NCBI RefSeq assembly: GCF_017569925.1
Contig: NZ_CP050854.1
Coordinates: 2,542,001 to 2,606,000, forward strand
Length of the DNA stretch: 64,000 bases
Source: Brenneria izadpanahii
GTDB taxonomy: Bacteria; Pseudomonadota; Gammaproteobacteria; Enterobacterales; Enterobacteriaceae
Reading direction: 5' to 3'
This document shows, in pieces, positions 28,601 to 36,638 of this stretch. Position 1 is the stretch's first letter; the number at the start of each line of letters is the position of its first letter. The notes below the pieces were generated by a model. The model did no database searches. It was not told the DNA's origin and worked only from the letters and a program-made list of their open reading frames with translations. Made by a program: the position numbers and the translations under genes.

Positions 28601-28993
28601 CCCCTTTCTCCTCTACGCCGGTGAGTTCACCGCGCCGTTTTGCGACAAAACATTATCACGCGAAACCGTTTATTCGATTATATTGGCACGGTTTAATGTG
28701 ATTTTACCAGTCGGCGCCGCAGGATTGATTGTGGCAACTTTTCCTTCCGCCCCCATTTTGATCGCCGTCGGCACAAGGCCAATCCGTCTTGCCCCGGCGC
28801 GCCCGCCGTGAGCCACAACGCCAGCAGTCGGCAAGCGGAAAGCACGGCTATTCCGCAGGAAAGGATGCTGGGACTGAATGGCGGCTGCGCTGCGCTGAGA
28901 AGAACAGTTAACACCCGTTTACGCTTCATCTCTGGAGCTTGCTTTGCCATCGGTCTATGCTACCGAAAGCGATTTTCAGATAGTACGAGTACC
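28601..28993. other. Intergenic region upstream of rstA
   Basis: 393 bases. A weak PhoP-box-like pair, CAGTTA-N5-CGTTTA, stands at 28905-28921. In E. coli rstA is activated by PhoP, but the first half matches poorly. An open frame at 28693-28950 on the minus strand lacks a good ribosome site and is not called. Confidence 0.35.
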
Positions 28994-29728
28994 ATGTATA
29001 AAATTGTTTTTGTAGAAGACGATGCGGAAGTCGGTAAGCTGATTGCCGCGTATCTTGGCAAACATGATATTAATGTTCAGGTAGAGCCGCGAGGCGATCG
29101 GGCGCTGGAATTTATCGAGCGGCAGCAGCCTGATCTGGTACTGCTTGATATCATGCTGCCAGGTAAAGACGGTATGACGCTCTGCCGGGAACTTCGTCCC
29201 CAGTATAGCGGCCCGATTGTTTTGCTGACCTCGCTGGATAGCGATATGAATCATATTCTGGCGCTGGAAATGGGGGCCGACGATTATATTCTGAAAACCA
29301 CGCCGCCCGCGGTTTTGCTCGCCCGGCTGCGTCTGCATTTCCGTCAGTACGCCAATGCGCCGCAGGCCGGGATAGAGCCGGCCGTCGCGCCTTTGCAGGT
29401 GCATAAACCCCTGCACTTTGGTTTGCTGTGCATCGATCCCGTCAACCGTGAAGTCACGCTGGGCGAGGAAAACATCGCGTTATCAACCGCCGATTTCGAT
29501 CTTCTCTGGCAACTGGCTACCCATGCGGGAAATATCATGGACCGCGATGCGTTGCTGAAAAACCTGCGCGGTGTGAGCTACGACGGCATGGATCGCAGCA
29601 TTGACGTCGCCATCTCCCGTTTACGCAAAAAATTATACGACAACCCGACGGAACCCTTTCGTATCAAGACCGTGCGTAACAAAGGCTATCTGTTTGCTCC
29701 CAACACCTGGGAAAACGTTGAGCCATGA
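28994..29728 (+). CDS. rstA: Response regulator RstA (OmpR family)
   Basis: 244 residues, very close to E. coli RstA over its length. The receiver domain (1-120) has the acidic pair near residues 9-10, the phosphorylation site D52 in LLDIMLPGKDG, and the C-terminal lysine in DYILKTTPP. The winged-helix output domain (about 140-240) ends KTVRNKGYLFAP. It is phosphorylated by RstB. Known E. coli targets include asr, and an RstA box stands before asr here. The ATG at 28994 is used; the longer frame to 28808 has no support. It overlaps rstB by four bases (ATGA). Confidence 0.96.
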   Translation: MYKIVFVEDDAEVGKLIAAYLGKHDINVQVEPRGDRALEFIERQQPDLVLLDIMLPGKDGMTLCRELRPQYSGPIVLLTSLDSDMNHILALEMGADDYILKTTPPAVLLARLRLHFRQYANAPQAGIEPAVAPLQVHKPLHFGLLCIDPVNREVTLGEENIALSTADFDLLWQLATHAGNIMDRDALLKNLRGVSYDGMDRSIDVAISRLRKKLYDNPTEPFRIKTVRNKGYLFAPNTWENVEP

Positions 29729-31038
29729 GAAAGTTGTTCATCCAGTTTTTTTTATTACTGTTCGCCTGCTTTGTGGTTATGACGTTATTGGTAGGGCTGG
29801 TTTATAAAGTCACCGCGGAACGTGCCGGACGGCAATCCATGGATGACCTGATGAAAAGTTCGCTCTACCTGATCCGTAACGAACTCCGCACCATTCCTCC
29901 CCGTGACTGGCATAAAACAATCAGCCAGTTGGATCTGAATCTGTCGTTTCAACTGCAAATCGAACCACTAAATAAATACGCATTAAGCCCGAAAACACAG
30001 CAGCGGCTGAATCAGGGCGAAATCGTCGCGCTCGATAATGAGTATACGTTTATCCAACGTATCCCCCGCAGCCATTATGTGTTGGCGGTCGGCCCCATTC
30101 CCTACCTGTTTTTTCTGCATGAAATGCGTCTGTTGGATCTGTTATTGGTGCTGATCATCGGTCTGTCGCTGGCGCTGCCGGTATTTTTGTGGATGCGCCC
30201 CCACTGGAAGGCGATGCTGCAACTGGAAAGCGCGGCGTTGCGTTTGGGAGACGGGCACCTCGAAGAGCGTACCCACTTTGACAATACTTCCAGCCTGTTT
30301 CGTCTCGGTATCGCTTTTAACCTGATGGCGGACAACCTCAACCAACTGATCGCCAGTAAAAAACAGCTTATCGATAATATTGCCCACGAGTTACGCACGC
30401 CGCTGGTGCGTTTACGTTACCGGCTCGCTATCAGCGAGAATCTGACGGATGAAGAGCAACAGGCGTTAAACCGGGATATCGGCCAGCTTGAATCGCTGAT
30501 TGACGAATTGCTTACCTATGCCAGGCTGGACAGGCCGCAGGTCGCATTGCATCTGACTGAAATTGATCTTCCCGCGTGGTTACGCAGCAAAGTCGATGAC
30601 TTCCGGCTTGTCCATGCTGATAAAGACATCACGCTGGATATCCCGAAGCCGGCGAATTTCGGCTTTCTCGATCAGCGTCTGATGGAACGAGTGTTAAACA
30701 ATCTGGTTAACAACGGATTACGTTTCTGCCGCACCCGATTGCACATCAGCCTGCTGATGGATAACCGCAATATGGCCAGCCTATACGTTGAGGATGACGG
30801 CCCCGGCATTGCGCCGGATCAGCGCGAACATATCTTTGAACCGTTTATCCGTCTAGAGGCGGGAATTGAGAACAGCAGCGGCGGATGCGGACTCGGGCTG
30901 GCGATTGTTCACGCCATTGTCCGCGCCCATGAAGGGACGATCGTCGTGGATAATAGTTCGCTCGGCGGAGCCAGATTCTGTTTTTCCTGGCCGGTAAAAC
31001 GCGCCGCCGCGCCGCAGGCGCTGCCGCATCATAAATAA
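29725..31038 (+). CDS. rstB: Sensor histidine kinase RstB
   Basis: 437 residues. Two membrane helices (about 5-28 and 135-155) enclose a periplasmic sensor domain. A HAMP linker is followed by the H-box IDNIAHELRTPLVRLR near residue 224, the N-box NNLVNNGLRF, and the G-boxes DDGPGIAP and GCGLGLAI. It acts in the inner membrane on RstA. In E. coli the pair sits under PhoPQ control and responds to acid and low Mg2+. Its start overlaps the rstA stop. Confidence 0.95.
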   Translation: MRKLFIQFFLLLFACFVVMTLLVGLVYKVTAERAGRQSMDDLMKSSLYLIRNELRTIPPRDWHKTISQLDLNLSFQLQIEPLNKYALSPKTQQRLNQGEIVALDNEYTFIQRIPRSHYVLAVGPIPYLFFLHEMRLLDLLLVLIIGLSLALPVFLWMRPHWKAMLQLESAALRLGDGHLEERTHFDNTSSLFRLGIAFNLMADNLNQLIASKKQLIDNIAHELRTPLVRLRYRLAISENLTDEEQQALNRDIGQLESLIDELLTYARLDRPQVALHLTEIDLPAWLRSKVDDFRLVHADKDITLDIPKPANFGFLDQRLMERVLNNLVNNGLRFCRTRLHISLLMDNRNMASLYVEDDGPGIAPDQREHIFEPFIRLEAGIENSSGGCGLGLAIVHAIVRAHEGTIVVDNSSLGGARFCFSWPVKRAAAPQALPHHK

Positions 31039-31063
31039 ATTTTTAGCGCCGAATCCGGGTTTG

Positions 31064-31077
31064 TACATTCGGTTACA
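31064..31077 (+). promoter_or_regulatory. RstA box upstream of asr
   Basis: TACATTCGGTTACA agrees with the published RstA box TACATNTNGTTACA at 11 of 12 defined positions. It lies 105 bases before the asr ATG and just after the rstB stop. Confidence 0.75.
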
Positions 31078-31181
31078 CGCCGAAACCAATCACTTACGGA
31101 AGCCAATTCATTTTTTCCCTATTCTCTCTTCACCGACCCGGGTTTGGGTCACGAAACGTGAACAGTAATGAGGAAATGATA

Positions 31182-31490
31182 ATGAACAAAGTATTAGTTA
31201 TGATCGCGGGTGCGGCTCTGGGTCTGTCTTCTGCGGCGTTTGCCGCCAGCACTGCGCCTAGCGTTCCGGCTCAACCTACCGCTACTTCCACCACTTCCGC
31301 TCCGGCTCAAGCGACTCACAAAAAACATGTGAAGAAAGCTAAAACAACGGAACAAAAAGCCCAGGCGACCAAAACCAAAAAACAGGTGAAGAAAGAAGCC
31401 AAACCCGTTGAACAAAAAGCGCAGGCTGCGAAAAAGAAGGTGAAAAAAGCTAAAACGGCAAAACCGGCTACTACGACTCCAGCCGCTTAA
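31182..31490 (+). CDS. asr: Acid shock protein Asr
   Basis: 102 residues, with a signal peptide (MNKVLVMIAGAALGLSSAAFA) and a low-complexity basic periplasmic chain. The chain repeats the element EQKAQAxKxK/HVKKAK and ends in PAA, as in E. coli Asr. The protein is induced strongly at low pH and is thought to buffer or chaperone periplasmic proteins. GAGG precedes the ATG at 31182 by nine bases; the GTG at 31158 is less likely. It lies directly after rstAB, preceded by an RstA box. Confidence 0.93.
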   Translation: MNKVLVMIAGAALGLSSAAFAASTAPSVPAQPTATSTTSAPAQATHKKHVKKAKTTEQKAQATKTKKQVKKEAKPVEQKAQAAKKKVKKAKTAKPATTTPAA

Positions 31491-31613
31491 TCAACCGGTT
31501 GCGTCATCACCGCAATGACGAAAGATGACCTCACCATAGGTTTTGATGATGAGGTCTCTGATATCGCAACAATGACTTAATAGCCGTTTCAGGTAATATC
31601 CAAACACCCGGCT

Positions 31614-31638
31614 GACCGTAATAAGCGGCATTACGGTC
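31614..31638. terminator. Inverted repeat after asr, possible terminator
   Basis: GACCGTAAT and its exact complement ATTACGGTC are separated by seven bases, in the asr-ydgU gap. The tail is only mildly T-rich. Confidence 0.45.
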
Positions 31639-31667
31639 GGTTGCGTGTTTATTTAATGGGATATCAG

Positions 31668-31751
31668 ATGATGTCGCGTCGTTACTCATTTGAAATCATG
31701 TTATCGCTGGTTCTCGTCTGTGGGCTCATCACCCTGCTCTTTTTTCTATAG
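31668..31751 (+). CDS. ydgU: Small inner-membrane protein YdgU
   Basis: 27 residues (26 if the second of two adjacent ATGs is used): a short basic head (MMSRRYSFE) and one hydrophobic helix. It resembles E. coli YdgU (MGRYRFEF..., 26-27 residues) in length, pattern and place between asr and ydgD. Its function is unknown. In E. coli it is a verified small membrane protein and possibly co-expressed with asr. The synteny makes the call stronger than the length alone would allow. Confidence 0.8.
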   Translation: MMSRRYSFEIMLSLVLVCGLITLLFFL

Positions 31752-31885
31752 TTCATTGGGTTAAAGCCTCTCTTCGCTTAAAAACTTCATTCGGCTTAAC
31801 CGCTTGCAAGCCAAAATGCATCTATAGTTATTTGACTTAATTTGTTTATCAAGACGCAGACTTTTAACGTAAGGCTCAAGACTAC

Positions 31886-32716
31886 ATGCGCATATCGGCC
31901 TGGTTGTTATGTTCATTATCTTTTCTCGCCCCTTTTTGTTGGGCTGAAGACTCCACTTCCGATGCGGCGAAACAACAGCAGATTCTATTTTTCAACCATG
32001 ATGACCGGGATCGCGTACCGGACGCCGCGCTGTGGCCGTGGCAGGCTATCGGCCAGCTTGAAACCGCCAGCGGCAATCTGTGTACGGCAACGCTTATCTC
32101 TCCGCATCTGGCGCTGACTGCCGGACACTGCGTGCTGATACCGCCCGATGGCAAAGCGGATCGGCTGGTCGCGCTGCGCTTTCTCGCCACGGATGATGGT
32201 TGGCGGTATGAGACGAAAGATATTGAGATGTTGGTGAACAAGAACCTCAGCCGAAGGCTGGAAGCCGACGGCGACGGCTGGGTTGTTCCCTCCGCGGCGG
32301 CGCCGTGGGACTACGCGCTGATCCGGCTAAAACAGACGCCGCCGGGCATTGAGCCGATCCCGCTATGGCAAGGCAGCCGCCATGAATTAATGCAATCATT
32401 AGCGCAAAATGAGCAACAGGTGACCCAGGCCGGGTATCCGGAAGATCATCAGGATGCCCTTTACCGTCACCAGAACTGCATAATAACGGGCTGGGTGCGG
32501 CAGACGGTGCTATCGCATCAGTGCGATACCTTACCGGGTGATAGCGGTTCCCCGTTGATGCTGCACTCGGCATCAGGATGGACAATCGTTGGCATTCAAA
32601 GCTCTGCGCCTGCGGCCATCGATCGTGATAAAGCGGATAATCGCGCCGTTTCCGTTATCGCAATCCGCGAGACGCTGGAAGCATTGGCGAAAAAATCGGC
32701 ATCAATAACGCCGTAA
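31886..32716 (+). CDS. ydgD: Periplasmic trypsin-like serine protease YdgD
   Basis: 276 residues with a signal peptide (about 1-20) and a chymotrypsin-fold S1 domain. The triad is complete: His in LTAGHC near residue 79, Asp in WDYALIRL near 140, and Ser in GDSGSPL near 219. It resembles the V8-like/glutamyl endopeptidase branch. It follows asr and ydgU as in E. coli. In enterobacteria asr and ydgD lie together, and the protease may mature Asr, though that link is inference. The other side is 430 bases without a gene. Confidence 0.9.
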   Translation: MRISAWLLCSLSFLAPFCWAEDSTSDAAKQQQILFFNHDDRDRVPDAALWPWQAIGQLETASGNLCTATLISPHLALTAGHCVLIPPDGKADRLVALRFLATDDGWRYETKDIEMLVNKNLSRRLEADGDGWVVPSAAAPWDYALIRLKQTPPGIEPIPLWQGSRHELMQSLAQNEQQVTQAGYPEDHQDALYRHQNCIITGWVRQTVLSHQCDTLPGDSGSPLMLHSASGWTIVGIQSSAPAAIDRDKADNRAVSVIAIRETLEALAKKSASITP

Positions 32717-33151
32717 CATTTGCGCATAAGCGCTTTCACTATATTTTACCTATCGAAAAAACAATTTCTCGCCAATGCACAACTTGAGGCGAATCATTCG
32801 CTCGAATACGGCCACAATTTATGCACTATTAAAGCCGTACACAAAAACATCTTATTAGTTTCACAAAAGACAAAATTGATTAACATGCAACTTGTTAATG
32901 CATAAGGGTTTTATGATAGATAAATATTAAAGGCCGTTATTATCAATGAGAATGTTATCAAGTTAATCTTATTTTCATTGTCATTAAGCAAAATTTTCTT
33001 TCATTTATTTCGCATAACAAAGCTCATATCCGCTATGGGCTTCGTTATGCCTATAATAAACTACCCTACTCTTATTTATACATGTTACTGTGTAAGGATA
33101 GCTTTTAATTCATTTTGCAATAGCTATTGTTGCATGATAGGAGGAGCCAGC
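32717..33151. other. A+T-rich intergenic region upstream of the EAL-domain gene
   Basis: 435 bases with no supported gene. It contains TTAACA-N7-TGTTAA (32880-32898), a small inverted repeat that may be an operator, and strong A+T bias, as expected of a promoter region subject to H-NS. No terminator with a clear stem was found after ydgD. Confidence 0.5.
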
Positions 33152-34930
33152 ATGTTAAAACATTTAAGCCATGATGAAAAAAAACGCATGCAGACTCTGG
33201 ACACATTGCAGGAATTTGATATATCTCAAGACGATATTCTTAATAAGCTTACCGCTCTGGCTTGCCAAGTATTGAAAATGCCGACCTCATTAGTGACGTT
33301 GAGCGGATCTCGCAAGCAGCATGTGAAAGCAAAAACCAATTTCGCCTTAAATGAAATGGAAAAATTGGGATCATTCGATCAATTCACGGCGCAAACAGGT
33401 TGTTTTCTTATCTGCCAGGATGCGATGAGGGATGAAAGATTTAAAAAAAACCCTTACGTTTCAGGCGCGCCTTATATCCGCTTTTATGCCGGTATTCCCC
33501 TTTTTACTGAAGAAGGCTACGCCATCGGCACCCTGTGCGTCATAGATTATGTTCCCCGAACCTTCAGTATGAGCCAGCTACACACGCTTAAGAATTTAGC
33601 GAATATCGCTATGTCATTGATTAACTATCGTAATGCGATCGGTTTGGTCGATGCGGTGACGATGCTGCCGAATCGCCAACAGCTGATCGAAGATATTAAT
33701 CATATGACGGATATCCATGAAAACTATCTGCTGATCCTTATTGAAGGCATTGATGTTTCCTACGCTTATCAAATGAGCCGGGCGCTTGGCATGCCGACGG
33801 TAGAAGGGATGTTAAAAGATATCGGCATGTTCCTGCGTTTGTCCTTTAACTTTAGCGAAAATGTTTATTGTACGGCGTTGGGGCGTTTTGCGTTGCTGGT
33901 CAAGGCTGACAGGAAAGCGCAGATTCTAGCTAAGCTTGAAGAGTGCGCCGATCGCATCCAGGAAAGTATTATCAGCCATGTTCCGTTAAAACTGGAATTA
34001 TTTGTCGGCTATACGGAATTTAGAATTCCGGTAAGCGATCCGCAACGTATCCTGCGTGAATCAATGAGCGCCCTATACGATGCCATTGATAAAAATATCC
34101 GTCAGAGCGCATACCATGAAGGCAGCGATAAAGCTCAACAGCTTTCCTTTACCCTGCTTAATGAGCTTGCCGATGTATTACTTCACAATAAACCAGGGTT
34201 ATATCTGGTTTATCAGCCTAAACTGAATATCAAAACCCGTCAGGTTATTGGCGCTGAAGCGCTCATTCGCTGGCATCAGTCTGATTTAGGCAACATTCTT
34301 CCCGATAGATTTATTCCCCTGGCGGAAGGCACTACGCTAATGCAGCCGCTAACAGAATGGGTCATTAAGCAGGTAGCCCGGCAGCTAAAAATATGGCGTC
34401 AGGCCGGAATGTTATTTCCGGTGTCCATCAATATCGCCGCCAGTAATTTTGCCGAAGAAGATTTCATTTCACGGCTAATTAATAGCCTTGCCGAACATAA
34501 TCTGACCCCTGCCGATATTGAACTGGAATGTGTGGAAACGCAGAAAATAGTGGAAAGCTCCGAAACACTTGCTGCAATACTTGAGCTAAAACAGCGCGAT
34601 TTCACTATTTCGCTGGATGATTTTGGCGCGGGGTACAGTAATTTAAATTATCTGAAAAATATTCCGGCATCGATAATAAAACTGGATAAATCGCTGATTC
34701 AGGGTATTAAATCCGATCTGGATAGCCGCATTGTTGTTGAATCGATCATCGGCATGCTGCATAAACTTAATTACAACGTTCTCGCCGAGGGCGTAGAGGA
34801 TGATGAGACTCTGGACTACCTTGACCACTTTGGTTGCGATGAAGTTCAGGGGTACTATTTCTCCCGGCCGCTTCTTCCCGATGATTTCGTTTCGTGGCTT
34901 CGTAATCATGAGGCCCGGATAACGGCATAA
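33152..34930 (+). CDS. GAF - degenerate GGDEF - EAL domain protein, probable cyclic-di-GMP phosphodiesterase
   Basis: 592 residues. A GAF sensor domain (about 25-165) comes first, then a GGDEF domain whose signature has decayed to ALGRFAL, so diguanylate cyclase activity is not expected. An EAL domain (about 345-585) keeps the motifs: EALIRW, an ExxE in ELECVET, DDFGAGYSNL with its paired aspartates, the lysine in IKLDKSL, AEGVED, and QGYYFSRPL. It should hydrolyse c-di-GMP to pGpG and favour motility or virulence over biofilm. The ATG at 33152 follows a strong AGGAGG; a longer frame from 32978 is spurious. No membrane helix is present. Confidence 0.88.
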   Translation: MLKHLSHDEKKRMQTLDTLQEFDISQDDILNKLTALACQVLKMPTSLVTLSGSRKQHVKAKTNFALNEMEKLGSFDQFTAQTGCFLICQDAMRDERFKKNPYVSGAPYIRFYAGIPLFTEEGYAIGTLCVIDYVPRTFSMSQLHTLKNLANIAMSLINYRNAIGLVDAVTMLPNRQQLIEDINHMTDIHENYLLILIEGIDVSYAYQMSRALGMPTVEGMLKDIGMFLRLSFNFSENVYCTALGRFALLVKADRKAQILAKLEECADRIQESIISHVPLKLELFVGYTEFRIPVSDPQRILRESMSALYDAIDKNIRQSAYHEGSDKAQQLSFTLLNELADVLLHNKPGLYLVYQPKLNIKTRQVIGAEALIRWHQSDLGNILPDRFIPLAEGTTLMQPLTEWVIKQVARQLKIWRQAGMLFPVSINIAASNFAEEDFISRLINSLAEHNLTPADIELECVETQKIVESSETLAAILELKQRDFTISLDDFGAGYSNLNYLKNIPASIIKLDKSLIQGIKSDLDSRIVVESIIGMLHKLNYNVLAEGVEDDETLDYLDHFGCDEVQGYYFSRPLLPDDFVSWLRNHEARITA

Positions 34931-34947
34931 AAGCCAAGAGCATTTTC

Positions 34948-35790
34948 ATGACCATTTTTGACGACAAGCAAGATATTGATGACCTGAACAAAGCCATTGC
35001 CCTATTGGAAGCGCCTTCAATCACCATACAACTGGCTAACCTGATAGGCGGACCGATTGAATGGAGCATGGCCAAACTGCCCGCCATGGTGAAAAACAAG
35101 GTGCAGGATGTTGTTCATGCCGCGCTGCATAAATCCGTTGACGCCGCTTTATATACCATGGACGACGATCCGAAAAGAGCCTCCTCGACCAAAACACACA
35201 AGCTGGCGGCCGCTACGGCCGGCGCGGTCAGCGGTTTCTTCGGCGCTGCGGGATTACTGGTCGAACTCCCCGTAAGTACCACAATCATGATGCGTTCAGT
35301 CGCGGATATCGCCCGCAGTGAAGGTTTTTCACTGGCCGATATTTCCGTCAAGGCCGCCTGCGTTGAAGTTTTCGCCCTCGGCGGCCGCAGCAAAAGCGAT
35401 GATGCGGCAGATTCCGCCTACTATGCTTCCCGCGCGGTGCTGGCCGACGTCACCAAGCATGCCGCACGCGAATTAATCGATATTGCCAGTAAAAAAAGCG
35501 CAGAAAAAGCGTCTGCAAGAATCACCACCACGCAGGCTGGAAGAGCATTGGCGCAACTGATCGACGCCGTGGCGACACGCTTAGGCATCACCATCACTGA
35601 AAAAATGGCCGCGCAGATCGTCCCGGTTATCGGGGCGGCCAGCGGCGCAGCCATCAATACGTTGTTCATTAACCATTATCAAAACATGGCGAAAGGCCAT
35701 TTCATCATCAAACGCCTGGAGCAGAAATATGGCGAGGATGAAATCAAGTCGGCTTATATTCGGCTAAAAGATGATATCCGCCCCGCCTGA
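34948..35790 (+). CDS. EcsC-family protein
   Basis: 280 residues. The central glycine/alanine-rich stretch (KLAAATAGAVSGFFGAAGLLVELPVSTTIMMRSVADIARSEG, about 85-130) and the following FALGGRS motif are typical of the EcsC domain. That domain is named from the Bacillus EcsABC operon but is found alone in many proteobacteria. Its function is unknown. It starts 18 bases after the EAL gene stop, so the two are probably co-transcribed. It is convergent with the effector-like gene. No ABC genes are next to it. Confidence 0.8.
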   Translation: MTIFDDKQDIDDLNKAIALLEAPSITIQLANLIGGPIEWSMAKLPAMVKNKVQDVVHAALHKSVDAALYTMDDDPKRASSTKTHKLAAATAGAVSGFFGAAGLLVELPVSTTIMMRSVADIARSEGFSLADISVKAACVEVFALGGRSKSDDAADSAYYASRAVLADVTKHAARELIDIASKKSAEKASARITTTQAGRALAQLIDAVATRLGITITEKMAAQIVPVIGAASGAAINTLFINHYQNMAKGHFIIKRLEQKYGEDEIKSAYIRLKDDIRPA

Positions 35791-35894
35791 CAGTGAGCGA
35801 ACGGGCTCATAGGTTACAACGTCACCACTGGCGTTCACTTGAATAAGCAATCAGGCGTATGCCCTTATCGTCAGCCTCTCAGCGGTTAATGCGC

Positions 35895-36320
35895 TTATCG
35901 GCCGGTCATAAAATGACTGGCCTGCCACACCAGACTGAAGGAACCTGAATGATCAAAACGGCGAGAGTCGGGACTCCCGCTGCTTTCGCCGGTTACGCTG
36001 GCGGGATTTCTGAGATTTTCCGCCTCGCTTCTGATGCTGTTTAACTCATGCCAGAAATCATCCCGGCTCCGTTCTCTGTTGCTGATGGCCAGCCGCAATT
36101 CATTGGCTCTGAGCCTTAACTGATCCGATGCCGGGGTTTTAAGCGTCCTGTCGAGAGCGGTAACATCAACTGCCAATCTTGTGCTTTCATGGTATAGCGC
36201 GTGCCATTGCTGCGCACGACCCGGACGCGTCGGGTTAGATTGCTGCTGCGGCTCCGCTCTGGTCGGCGTGTTGCCAGCGGGCGGGCTGTAAGTACGGCTG
36301 GTGGAAGATACGCATCCCAT
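35895..36320 (-). CDS. Candidate type III effector, 141 residues, with an N-terminal acylation motif behind a hrp box
   Basis: The protein begins MGCVSSTSR. After Met removal, Gly2 with Ser6 fits eukaryotic N-myristoylation and Cys3 fits palmitoylation, the plasma-membrane targeting signal of several Pseudomonas syringae effectors (AvrRpm1 and AvrB begin MGCVSS, from memory). Residues about 10-40 are Ser/Pro/Gln/Thr-rich as in secreted N-termini. Residues about 45-110 look like an all-helical bundle, and the tail is Ser-rich (TGESSGSPDS, DHSGSFS). The ATG at 36320 has AGGAG upstream; the longer frame to 36350 would bury the acylation motif. A perfect HrpL promoter element lies 136 bases upstream. 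No chaperone or hrp gene is adjacent. The family is not identified. Confidence 0.75.
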   Translation of the reverse strand: MGCVSSTSRTYSPPAGNTPTRAEPQQQSNPTRPGRAQQWHALYHESTRLAVDVTALDRTLKTPASDQLRLRANELRLAISNRERSRDDFWHELNSIRSEAENLRNPASVTGESSGSPDSRRFDHSGSFSLVWQASHFMTGR

Positions 36321-36455
36321 AATTATCTCCTGTGCTATCGAGAAAAACATTATTCATCACAATGGCAAAGCGAAATTTCTCCCGGATTTCTTACTGCGAA
36401 ACAGGGGAATAACGCCTGCGGCCATGAGTCTGAACAACTGTCGTTAATTACGGTA

Positions 36456-36483
36456 TATGTGGAATCAAACGCTAGTGGGTTCC
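36456..36483 (-). promoter_or_regulatory. hrp box (HrpL-dependent promoter)
   Basis: On the minus strand: GGAACC, 15 bases, CCACATA. This agrees fully with the consensus GGAACC-N15/16-CCACNNA recognised by the ECF sigma factor HrpL. It is oriented toward the effector-like gene. Confidence 0.85.
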
Positions 36484-36638
36484 TGCGCCTATATTTTTTT
36501 ATCCCTTAAAAACCAGCCGACTTGAAAAAATGAAGCCTATGCGCATCAATCCGCGCCATCGTCTGCATTTGCTACCACCGCCCAGAGGCGCCGCCCCGCC
36601 GCTGAACAGAAATCTACGCATCGTCTTAAAACATACGG

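Noticed and set aside
28905..28921. PhoP box before rstA (CAGTTA-N5-CGTTTA)
   Set aside because: The first half differs too much from (T/G)GTTTA to list it as a separate site; mentioned only in the region entry.
28693..28950. 85-codon minus-strand frame upstream of rstA with a hydrophobic stretch
   Set aside because: No good ribosome site, arginine- and proline-heavy like a shadow frame, and overlapping the rstA leader.
32940..32962. Fur-box-like sequence upstream of the EAL gene (ATTATCAATGAGAATG...)
   Set aside because: Needs a gap to align with the 19-bp Fur consensus; too weak.
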